Shown here piece by piece: positions 1 to 7,804 of a stretch of DNA of 40,247 nucleotides. The stretch is taken from assembly GCA_027064085.1 (NCBI GenBank), contig JAMOQH010000106.1, forward strand, positions 1-40,247, written 5' to 3'. Made by a program: the position numbers and the translations under genes. The notes under the pieces were generated by a model. It saw only the letters and a list, made by a program, of their open reading frames with translations, did no database searches and had not been told where the DNA came from. The stretch comes from a bacterium. Lineage in GTDB: Bacteria; UBP6; JAFGXH01. Every line of letters begins with the position of its first letter. Position 1 is the first letter of the stretch.

Positions 1-371
1 CAAAAACAACTGATAATGGAAATTTTTGTTTTGGTAAAGAATGCTCTGGAGTTAAGCTTTCTGTTAATTATAGTAAAGATCAGAATAAGAAAGGTGGATT
101 TGCTATTGGTGGTTACAGGCTTGACAAAGCTATAAGTAGTAAAGGTGGATTTGCTGTTGGAGGTTTTAATGCAACTAAAGCTGAAAAATCAGGATTTCAT
201 ATTAAATTAAATGATTTAGACATAATGGTATTTAGAACTATTCTTGCAGAAACTAAAGAAGATGGTAAATTTGATATAAATAAAATTTATATAGATTCTG
301 ATGAAGAAAACTTTACTGCTTTATTAAAATTAAATGGTTCACTAAGAGTATGGAATTATCAATGTGAATAA
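1..371 (+). CDS. 3' end of a Gly-rich repeat protein (partial)
   Basis: An open frame enters the window at base 3 and ends at TAA 369-371, giving the last 122 codons of a gene that starts upstream. Residues 30-55 hold two copies of a 17-residue unit with the core KGGFA(I/V)GG, starting at bases 90 and 141, after which the chain becomes an ordinary charged, beta-rich segment with few cysteines. I do not recognise the family. The repeat, the FGKECSG stretch and the absence of long hydrophobic segments would suit a secreted or surface protein, but that is a guess. There is no clear terminator between its stop and the promoter at 450, so some read-through into the next gene is possible. Confidence 0.7.
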   Translation, partial: KTTDNGNFCFGKECSGVKLSVNYSKDQNKKGGFAIGGYRLDKAISSKGGFAVGGFNATKAEKSGFHIKLNDLDIMVFRTILAETKEDGKFDINKIYIDSDEENFTALLKLNGSLRVWNYQCE

Positions 372-449
372 AACTATGATGAAATATTAATTATTATGCC
401 AAATAGTTACTTATATTTAACTAAAGCGAACTAAAAAACAATAAAAAGA

Positions 450-478
450 TTGACCTCATAAAAAAAAAATACTATCAT
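450..478 (+). promoter_or_regulatory. sigma-70-type promoter for the gene at 527
   Basis: A -35 box TTGACC (450-455) and a -10 box TATCAT (473-478) are separated by 17 bases, mostly an A-run. Transcription would begin near 485, giving a leader of about 40 nt before an AGGAG ribosome site and the ATG at 527. The spacing and -35 box fit the pattern seen at other promoters in this window. Confidence 0.65.
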
Positions 479-526
479 AGTTTGTATATTTTTAATGTGT
501 AATTAAAAATTTATTTAGGAGTTAAA

Positions 527-1756
527 ATGGCAGGTGAAAAAAAGCTTTCATTAAAAGAGAGATTAGCACAAAAAAATGCACTTAAAAAAGCTGGTGGAGC
601 AAAACAAGGTATCTCTAAAGCTGATTTTGAAAAAAAACAAGAAGAAAATAGAAAACTTGAAGAGCAGAGGTTAAAAGAACTTGAAAGAAAGAAAAAGGAA
701 GCTGAAAGAGTCAGGCTTGAAGCAGAAGCTAAAGCTGCAGAAGAAGCAGCTCGAAAGAAAGCGGAAGAGGATGCTGCATTTTTAAAACAAAAAAGAGAGC
801 TTGAACTAAAAGAAAAGGAAGAAGCAATAAAGGCAATTTCAGGTGAAACTAATGCTGGTGAGCCAGATAGAAATAAGTCTGATTATGTTATCTTAGCCGT
901 TTCTGTTATTATTGCATTTGTAATTGCTTATGCAATGGGCAGAATTTTTATGGACAGAAAAGCTAAAAATGATAGTGTTAAAATGGCTCAAAAAGCATTA
1001 CCTGTATTTGAAAAAGCTGATGCTGTACTAGATGAATACGATAAATACTTTAGAAATCATAAAAATGAAAGAATTGATTTTGGGGTTGGTAAAATAATTG
1101 GTAAAAAAGGAGAGCCTTTTTTAATTGATGATGATTTTATGAAGTTACCTACTTATACTGCATCTTTTTATGGTTATGGAACAATGGTAGGTAAAAATAC
1201 TTTAAAATATGTTCAAATTTATTCTAGTTTAGTTAGGTCTGCAGCAAGGTTGAATGCCTTTTTATCAGGAAAACGAGGTGAAAAAGTTATAAAGATATTA
1301 GAAGCAGTAAATGAACAAAAATCTGTAATTACAATAACCCCAAAAACTAAAATAGTAGTTTTTAATAGTAATTATCCACTTCCTCAGAATAAAGAATATG
1401 TTATTAAAATGGGAACACTAGCTGAATATATTGGCCCATATACTCCTACTCCAGAAGAGAAAAAAGCAGAAATGAGAAGAAGAAAAAGGATGAGAATAAA
1501 ATATATTGAAAAATTAAAAATAAGGCTTTTAGATGATCCTGCTAAACTTGGAGAGTTAATTGTTCCAGTACCGTATTTTTCTCCAGTAAATGATCCTTAT
1601 AAGTATTTTCAAACACTCAAACCTGAATATGTAAAATATCAAGAACTATATAGTACCATAAAAAATGATTGGAAGGATATTTCTGCAATAAGAGAAAACA
1701 TTAAAAAAGATTTAAAAAAGAAATCTAACTCTGCATTATTGCCTATGGCATTTTAG
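527..1756 (+). CDS. single-TM protein with charged coiled-coil N-terminus
   Basis: A 409-residue protein of no family I recognise. Residues 1-105 are almost entirely Lys/Glu/Ala (runs such as KKAEEDAAFLKQKRELE) and should form a long cytoplasmic coiled coil. Residues 121-140 (YVILAVSVIIAFVIAYAMG) form one transmembrane helix. The remaining 260 residues would be periplasmic and include a strand-rich middle (ITITPKTKIVVFN) and a basic helical stretch near 310-330. The architecture resembles TolA-like or envelope-spanning linker proteins, but that is shape only. The start has a good AGGAG site, and a TTGACC/TATCAT promoter lies upstream. A 45-base gap separates it from the FlgN-like gene, so it may lead the same operon. 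Confidence 0.75.
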   Translation: MAGEKKLSLKERLAQKNALKKAGGAKQGISKADFEKKQEENRKLEEQRLKELERKKKEAERVRLEAEAKAAEEAARKKAEEDAAFLKQKRELELKEKEEAIKAISGETNAGEPDRNKSDYVILAVSVIIAFVIAYAMGRIFMDRKAKNDSVKMAQKALPVFEKADAVLDEYDKYFRNHKNERIDFGVGKIIGKKGEPFLIDDDFMKLPTYTASFYGYGTMVGKNTLKYVQIYSSLVRSAARLNAFLSGKRGEKVIKILEAVNEQKSVITITPKTKIVVFNSNYPLPQNKEYVIKMGTLAEYIGPYTPTPEEKKAEMRRRKRMRIKYIEKLKIRLLDDPAKLGELIVPVPYFSPVNDPYKYFQTLKPEYVKYQELYSTIKNDWKDISAIRENIKKDLKKKSNSALLPMAF

Positions 1757-1801
1757 TTTTTCTAAAATAATCCGATTACCTTGATATAGTCAGAGGTATC
1801 T

Positions 1802-2116
1802 ATGAGTAAAATAGAAAGTAATATAAACGGTTTTTATAACTTGCTACTTGAGGAAGAAAAGGCCTTAGTTTCTTTGGATCTTGAGTCGTTGTCAAGAATA
1901 AGAGCAGAGAAGTCAGAATATTTATCTTGGTTAGAGTCCTTATTAAGGAATAAGGAGGATTTAATGTTATTAGATAAAGATTTTATAAATAAAATTAAGA
2001 AAAAAAACTTAGTTTTAGCTAATCTATATAAATTTTCTCTTTCTTTGTTTAAAAAAGATGATAGTTATGGTAATAAAAGGATGAGTTCGTTGCCTAGTCT
2101 TAGTATAAAAGCTTAG
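1802..2116 (+). CDS. FlgN-like small helical protein
   Basis: A 104-residue, almost wholly helical protein. The pattern LLLEEEKALVSLDLESLSRI, followed by a conserved-looking Lys and a second helix ending in NLVLANLYKF, is like the FlgN family, cytoplasmic chaperones that hold hook-associated proteins FlgK and FlgL before flagellar export. FlgN members are usually 100-150 residues, so the size fits. The evidence is pattern similarity only. AGAGG precedes the ATG at a good distance. The next gene starts 2 bases after the stop with no ribosome site of its own, so the two are probably translationally coupled. A flagellar role agrees with flgE in this window, but flgE is 35 kb away. Confidence 0.55.
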   Translation: MSKIESNINGFYNLLLEEEKALVSLDLESLSRIRAEKSEYLSWLESLLRNKEDLMLLDKDFINKIKKKNLVLANLYKFSLSLFKKDDSYGNKRMSSLPSLSIKA

Positions 2117-2118
2117 CT

Positions 2119-4674
2119 ATGAACAGAAAGCAATATTTAACATCTCTTTTTAATAAATACCAAGAAGAAAATTTACAAGCATTAGAAAGCTATTACACTA
2201 AGCATTTAGAGTACTTTTCGGATATTGTATTGCTCTTTCCATATCTTATTGCTGCAAACTACTATTATGTTCCTGGGTTTCAAAAGGAATTATCATCTTT
2301 ATCAATTTTTCATTTTAGAATGGGAGATAATTTAAAAAATAAACTTTCTATTTATTTAAATGTTAAGGAAATAAAATCTATTTCCTCCTCAATGGATAGT
2401 GATATAATTGCAATATATTTATATGATGACATTAGTTCTAATAGTGATATTGACTTTATTGTTTTTTATGATAGTGAAAACATTTCTGTTGAAAAATTAG
2501 AGTATCTTAAATATAAAGTTATAAAATTAGAATCTTGGTTTAAAAATAGATTTAACTCAAAGGTTAGTATAAATTTATTTTCAAATCAAAATAGAACAAT
2601 ATTTTATCTGAAATCAAATTTAGCTATAAGTATAATTGATTTTTATACAAAAACAATTCATTTAAAGGGAAAATATTCGTATAAATTCTTATTAAATAAA
2701 AGGATAACTCCTTTAGAATTTTTGGAAAGTAAAAAAGAAATTTTAACACATAATTGGTTAAATGAATCATTGTTTTTTAGTTTACCCCATTTTAAACCAA
2801 CTAAAAATGATTTAAAAACAATAATAAAATTTTATTTAGATAATATTTTGAATGTTAATTTTCAAAATTTTCATAAGTTGATTTATTACCATTCACTTCA
2901 TAATTGTAATGATATTTCAAAATATTTTAATAAAGAATATGATGATAAATTTTTTGATGAGCTAAATTTAATAAAAAAAGAAAGTGGATTAGACTTTGAA
3001 ATTATCGCAAATTTAGAATTTATGATATTGCTTCAAGATAAATATATTAATAGTCTTAATAAAGAGAAAATAAAAATGAAGTTTTATTTATTTGAATTAT
3101 TAGAATTAGATAGTGATTATGAAGATAATTATGAAGTTAAAATCTTAAGTACTAATACAAATTTGATTAAATCTTTAAACTTATTATTTTCTATTTATAA
3201 AATTACAGATAATCCAATATATAAGCTTCTTAGAAATTCTACAAGTAGTATTGAATTTCATAATTTCTTGAAGTATTCATTTTCGTCTGAAAGATTAATT
3301 ATTATGTTCAATGAAAATCAATGGGGTTTATACATTATAAAACATGAAAACAATATACAAAAATTTAATAAATTATTTTCAAAAAAATCACTTATAGAGT
3401 TATTAATATTTTCTATTTATAATAAGTATATTGTAAATATTATTCCTACAATAAAAAATAGATCAAATAATGTACTTGATGAAAATAATTATTTTAATAG
3501 GTTAAAAAATAAATTAATTAAATATAATATTTCTTTTGTTTTTGATGATTATATTGAAAATCTTGAAAATAGAATTGATGAAATAGAAGGGGTTTTTATT
3601 TTTTTAAATTTTTCTATTAATAATAAAATAAATAACTTAAAGGATTATACTTATGTTTCAGAACAATGGGACCCTTTAAATTATGGATATCAAAAAAAGA
3701 GTAATATTTCAGAAATAGCATTGATAGTTAAAACGAAATCTCAAAAAATACACTATTATGAATATAAATCTGATGAGGCAGTACTTTTAGCTATTCAAAA
3801 TTTATTTTCACAAACATTTAGGTATAATCCTAATTTGGAAATAACAATAAATATATTTGATATTGTATTATCCGCTTCAGTTATTTTTAGATTAAAAAAA
3901 TTATTTAAAAATGCTTATGAAATATTTTCATATAAAAATTCAATGTTATTAACTTCATATAATGGAAATATTTCTTTATTAAAAAAAGAAGACAATCAAA
4001 TTGATTTAATTCCATATAAAAATGAAGAAGCTTTTTTTAATATGTTAAAAGAAAAAAATCTTACAATGAATTATATGATAGATGAAGATGTTTTAGAGTT
4101 GTCTCATTTTTCAAAAGTTGTAGATACTATAAAGTTAAATTCTGTTGATATTTTTTTTATGGTAACCAAAGAAGGAAATTGGATTTATGTATTTGATGAA
4201 GAAAATCAGTTTTATTTTTTTAAAAATATTTCTCTAAAATTTTTAGCAAATATTGTTGAATTAGCATTAAATCATAGAAAACATATTACTACTATTAATT
4301 CAATAGAATTATATAATATTGAAGAAAAAGAGTTAAATGCTTATAATGTAATCTCCGTATCTATTGATAACTTAAGGAAGATAAACAATTCAGATAAAAG
4401 GTATCAGTTATTAGTAGAAGGTGCTGTTAATGGAGATAATTTTATATTAAATTATAAAATAAATAATACTGTTTTTAAATACAAGGAATTAAAGGACAAA
4501 ACATTTTTTAAAATGATAAAATTTATTAAATTATCTAATTTGGATAAAATTAAGATAACAACCTTGCATACATCTTATTTTTATAATGGAAAAAGGTATT
4601 ATAACTTTAAATTTAAGCTTAAATTGTTTGAAATATTAAATAAAAAAATAAAATCTGTTAAGGAAAATTTATGA
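2119..4674 (+). CDS. divergent class I adenylate cyclase
   Basis: An 851-residue protein, the length of enterobacterial CyaA. Three landmarks match the class I family. Residues 39-54 (LFPYLIAANYYYVPGF) resemble the LPxLxHxNxPxLPGY segment. Residues 109-117 (SDIDFIVFY) match the catalytic SDLDIWVC motif, with Asp110 and Asp112 as the likely metal ligands. Near the C-terminal third, VFDEENQFYFFKNISLKFLANIV resembles the DExGxLF block of the regulatory half (only its pattern is cited). The Gly-Ser loop that normally precedes SDLD is poorly kept and the Trp after it is Ile, so activity is uncertain. The expected product is cAMP made in the cytoplasm. The gene lies 2 bases after the FlgN-like gene, overlaps the next by ATGA, and the operon ends with a cyclic-nucleotide-domain protein. 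Confidence 0.65.
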   Translation: MNRKQYLTSLFNKYQEENLQALESYYTKHLEYFSDIVLLFPYLIAANYYYVPGFQKELSSLSIFHFRMGDNLKNKLSIYLNVKEIKSISSSMDSDIIAIYLYDDISSNSDIDFIVFYDSENISVEKLEYLKYKVIKLESWFKNRFNSKVSINLFSNQNRTIFYLKSNLAISIIDFYTKTIHLKGKYSYKFLLNKRITPLEFLESKKEILTHNWLNESLFFSLPHFKPTKNDLKTIIKFYLDNILNVNFQNFHKLIYYHSLHNCNDISKYFNKEYDDKFFDELNLIKKESGLDFEIIANLEFMILLQDKYINSLNKEKIKMKFYLFELLELDSDYEDNYEVKILSTNTNLIKSLNLLFSIYKITDNPIYKLLRNSTSSIEFHNFLKYSFSSERLIIMFNENQWGLYIIKHENNIQKFNKLFSKKSLIELLIFSIYNKYIVNIIPTIKNRSNNVLDENNYFNRLKNKLIKYNISFVFDDYIENLENRIDEIEGVFIFLNFSINNKINNLKDYTYVSEQWDPLNYGYQKKSNISEIALIVKTKSQKIHYYEYKSDEAVLLAIQNLFSQTFRYNPNLEITINIFDIVLSASVIFRLKKLFKNAYEIFSYKNSMLLTSYNGNISLLKKEDNQIDLIPYKNEEAFFNMLKEKNLTMNYMIDEDVLELSHFSKVVDTIKLNSVDIFFMVTKEGNWIYVFDEENQFYFFKNISLKFLANIVELALNHRKHITTINSIELYNIEEKELNAYNVISVSIDNLRKINNSDKRYQLLVEGAVNGDNFILNYKINNTVFKYKELKDKTFFKMIKFIKLSNLDKIKITTLHTSYFYNGKRYYNFKFKLKLFEILNKKIKSVKENL

Positions 4675-5390
4675 TTTATAGTAAAATTCTAAAATATATC
4701 ACTTTATTGCTCTTGAGTTTTAACCTATTTGCCTATAGTGCAAAAGTAATTTTTATTGATAATAATTTTAAGAATTTGAAAGACAATAAAATAAATAAAG
4801 TAATTTACTTGAGTTCAAAAATTTCTTTTGATATTAAAAAGGGGAAAATATTTAATTTATATCGTAATATTGATAGTACTTTAAATAAAAAAACGAATAA
4901 TTATACTGATTTAAATAAAGAAGCTATTAAAAAAGAAAAAGAATTTAAAAAAGTATGTGTAATTCAAGTTAAAGTTGTTTCTGTTGTTAATAATTTAATA
5001 AAAGTAGTTGAATTTAATAAATGTAAAAATAGAAAAAATGAAAATATGCAGGTTTTAGGAGAGTTTCAATTGTCTAAAATTGGTGATTTTATTAATATTG
5101 AAACTATTTTTGATGAAAATAGTAAAGAAACTATTAATGAGAATAAGTTTTCTGATATCATTGCAGCAATATTTATGATAGGTATTGATGATGACTTTAA
5201 TTATTTACTTGAATCAGGTATAAAAGATAAAGTGAGTAAATCTTCTGATCAAAAAGAGGGTGGGGATAAGCAAATTGCTTATCCTATTACAAAAGGAGAT
5301 AAGAATAAAAAATTACCAAGAAAAAAGAAAAAAAGAAAGAAAAAAAAAGCTAGTAAAGGAGTTACTGATTTTGAAAAAATAAGACTATAG
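4671..5390 (+). CDS. secreted protein with basic C-terminal tail
   Basis: A 239-residue protein with an N-terminal signal peptide (ILKYITLLLLSFNLFAYSA) that probably leads it to the periplasm. The middle has the rhythm of a beta-barrel fold seen in FlgT/CsgG-type periplasmic proteins: VIYLSSKISFDIKKGKIFNL, then VCVIQVKVVSVVNN. That likeness is weak. Two cysteines (in KVCVIQ and NKCKN) could form a disulfide. The last 30 residues are extremely basic (KKLPRKKKKRKKKK), which might bind nucleic acid, phospholipid or peptidoglycan polymers, or simply be a tail. Its ATG overlaps the cyclase stop by four bases and follows an AAGGA site, so it is co-translated with the cyclase. I do not recognise a named family. 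Confidence 0.6.
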   Translation: MIYSKILKYITLLLLSFNLFAYSAKVIFIDNNFKNLKDNKINKVIYLSSKISFDIKKGKIFNLYRNIDSTLNKKTNNYTDLNKEAIKKEKEFKKVCVIQVKVVSVVNNLIKVVEFNKCKNRKNENMQVLGEFQLSKIGDFINIETIFDENSKETINENKFSDIIAAIFMIGIDDDFNYLLESGIKDKVSKSSDQKEGGDKQIAYPITKGDKNKKLPRKKKKRKKKKASKGVTDFEKIRL

Positions 5391-5398
5391 GAGGAAAA

Positions 5399-7264
5399 GT
5401 GGGAATTAAATTTTTAACAAAACTAAAGATTTTTGATGCTTTAGATGAAAAAGAACTTGCAATAATTCATGAATCATTAGAAGAAAAACTTTACAAAGAA
5501 GATGATGTTATTTTTACTGAAGGAATGCCGAGAAAAGGTCTTTATATTTTAAAGTCTGGCCTTGTTGAAATTTATAAAAATGTAAATAACAAAGATGTTA
5601 GAGTTACTGTTATTAGTGAAGGTAGGTTTATGGGTGAAGACAGTATGATTGACGAAACTGTACATCATGCTTCTGCAAGAGCTATAGAAGATACTATAAT
5701 TTATTTTTTATCTTTAGCAGAAATTGAAAAAATTGGTAAAGAACACCCCCGTTTAAATTCTAAATTGCTTTTATTTGTAGCAAGAACTCTTTCGAGAAGA
5801 TTATACGAATCAAACAATTATACTCGTGGAGTAATAGATCCTTCTTTTTTTTCAGGAGATACAAGAATAGAACATGATTTACTTGGAAATAGAAATGTTC
5901 CTGAAGATGTTTTATATGGAGTGCAAACTCTTAGAGCTATGGAAAATTTTTCAATAACTAAAATTCCAATTAAGCTATATCCTAAGATGATAAAAGCTCT
6001 TGCATATTTGAAAAAAGCATCTGCAATGGCTAATTTTGACTTAAAATTACTTGAAAAGGATAAAAAGAGAGCAATTGTTCAAGCATGTGATGAAATTATA
6101 CTCGGACAACATTTAGAGCATTTTGTAGTTGATATGATTCAAGGAGGAGCGGGAACTTCAACAAATATGAATGTTAATGAAGTGATTGCTAATAGAGGTC
6201 TTGAATTAATGGGACATAAAAGAGGCGATTATCAATATTTACATCCTAATGCAGATGTTAATATGGCACAATCAACTAATGATGTTTATCCAAGTGGAAT
6301 AAAGTTAGGTATAATGTTATCATATAAGAAGTTAAAAAAAGCTATGATAGATTTATCTATGTTGTTTTTAAAGAAAGGAGAAGATTTTCAAGATGTTATT
6401 AAGATGGGGAGAACTCAACTCCAAGATGCCGTTCCTATGACTTTAGGTCAAGAATTTAAAGTTTGGGGGCATATGATTGAAGATAGTATAAATGATTTAG
6501 AACATGTTGTAAAACATAAATTAAATACTTTAAATATGGGAGCAACAGCAATTGGAACAGGAATAACCGCTGACCCCCGTTACAGTAGCTTGTTTATTTT
6601 ACATTTAAGAGAATTTACGGGAATAACAGAGCTTAAAATTGCAACAGATTTGGTTCAAGCAACTCAAGATACATCACATTTTGTATCTTATTCATCTGTT
6701 ATGAAAGGTTTAGCTTTAAAATTATCAAAAATATCAAATGACTTAAGATTATTATCATCAGGGCCTAGAGCAGGATTAAATGAAATTAATCTTCCTGCTG
6801 CTCAACCTGGTTCGAGTATAATGCCTGGAAAGGTAAATCCTGTTATTCCTGAAGTAGTCAATCAAGTTGCTTTTCAAGTTATTGGTAATGACTTAACTAT
6901 TAATTTAGCATCTGAAGCAGGGCAGTTGGAGCTAAATGCTTTTGAGCCAGTAATGGCATTTGATTTATTTCAATCTCAAGATATTTTAATTAATGCAATG
7001 AATACTTTAGCATCAAGAGCAATTCAAAATATTACAGCTAATAAAGAAATTTGTAAACGTAATGTACACTATAGTATTTCACTTGTAACTGCTTTAAATC
7101 CTTACATTGGCTATGAAAATTCAACTAAAGCGGCTAAAATAGCTATGAAAACAAGAAAGTCTGTTTATGATATAATTCTTGAAGAAAATATGATGACAAA
7201 AGATAAACTTGATGAAATTATGAAACCTGATAATTTAATCAAACCTATAAAGAAATTATTTTAA
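5399..7264 (+). CDS. aspA: cyclic-nucleotide-domain / aspartate ammonia-lyase fusion
   Basis: A 621-residue cytoplasmic fusion. Residues 1-140 are a CRP-type cyclic-nucleotide-binding fold (LYILKSGLVEIYK, then GRFMGEDSMIDE). Residues 150-621 are a full aspartase of the fumarase/aspartase superfamily, which converts L-aspartate to fumarate and ammonia. Signatures include TSTNMNVNEV (253-262), the substrate loop STNDVYPSG (292-300) and the superfamily loop GSSIMPGKVNP (471-481). In the nucleotide cassette the Arg that grips the cyclic phosphate appears as His (TVHHASARA), so the ligand is uncertain. The start is GTG at 5399, set by GGAGG at 5390-5394. It is the last gene of the cyclase operon and abuts the convergent gene at 7265 with no gap. 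A fumarase identity is less likely but not excluded. Confidence 0.88.
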   Translation: MGIKFLTKLKIFDALDEKELAIIHESLEEKLYKEDDVIFTEGMPRKGLYILKSGLVEIYKNVNNKDVRVTVISEGRFMGEDSMIDETVHHASARAIEDTIIYFLSLAEIEKIGKEHPRLNSKLLLFVARTLSRRLYESNNYTRGVIDPSFFSGDTRIEHDLLGNRNVPEDVLYGVQTLRAMENFSITKIPIKLYPKMIKALAYLKKASAMANFDLKLLEKDKKRAIVQACDEIILGQHLEHFVVDMIQGGAGTSTNMNVNEVIANRGLELMGHKRGDYQYLHPNADVNMAQSTNDVYPSGIKLGIMLSYKKLKKAMIDLSMLFLKKGEDFQDVIKMGRTQLQDAVPMTLGQEFKVWGHMIEDSINDLEHVVKHKLNTLNMGATAIGTGITADPRYSSLFILHLREFTGITELKIATDLVQATQDTSHFVSYSSVMKGLALKLSKISNDLRLLSSGPRAGLNEINLPAAQPGSSIMPGKVNPVIPEVVNQVAFQVIGNDLTINLASEAGQLELNAFEPVMAFDLFQSQDILINAMNTLASRAIQNITANKEICKRNVHYSISLVTALNPYIGYENSTKAAKIAMKTRKSVYDIILEENMMTKDKLDEIMKPDNLIKPIKKLF

Positions 7265-7804
7265 TTAAAGTATCTTTTGAGCATCTAGTTGGTTAATAAT
7301 ATGATCTAAATCTTCATTTAAATTTTTATCATTAGTTTCCGAAACATAAAAAGTTAATAATTTGTCGTTAATTTCTTTTAAGTTATTTTCTAGAGTTTTT
7401 AATTCATTAATAAGTTTGGTTAAAGTATCCATTCCCCGGTCCCCCTCATAATTTTTTTTTATAAAGAAATATTTTTCATTTATATTTTCTACAAATCTGA
7501 CTATTTCATTTAATTTATCTTTTGATGCTAACTTATAGTTTAATTTTTTAGTTGATTTTTCTATTAAATCAATTTCTTTTATTATTGATTTCTTTATTTC
7601 TTTAACTTCATTATCATTTTCTATAGTATCATCTTTGTCTAATATAATAAAAATAATAGCAATTGTTATCATAAAAATTAAAACACCATATAGTTTTGGT
7701 CCTCTAAAAATAAATAACAGCTCAGAAGCTAATATTATTGATGTAAGGATTTTAGATTTTTTAGTGAGTCTATTTTTTTTTTCTAGCTTTTTATTTTTTT
7801 CCAT
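7265..7804 (-). CDS. small membrane protein with coiled-coil tail
   Basis: A 179-residue protein starting with a very basic segment (KNKKLEKKNRLTKKSK), followed by a pair of hydrophobic segments at about 20-33 and 38-55 (YGVLIFMITIAIIFIILDKD). The rest is charged helix, probably coiled coil, in the cytoplasm. The family is not recognised. Its start overlaps the end of the Ig-repeat gene by 22 bases, so it is translated from the same message and probably works with that secreted protein. A short G-rich stretch encodes YEGDRGMDT in the middle. Its stop codon abuts the stop of the convergent aspartase gene. Confidence 0.65.
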   Translation of the reverse strand: MEKNKKLEKKNRLTKKSKILTSIILASELLFIFRGPKLYGVLIFMITIAIIFIILDKDDTIENDNEVKEIKKSIIKEIDLIEKSTKKLNYKLASKDKLNEIVRFVENINEKYFFIKKNYEGDRGMDTLTKLINELKTLENNLKEINDKLLTFYVSETNDKNLNEDLDHIINQLDAQKIL

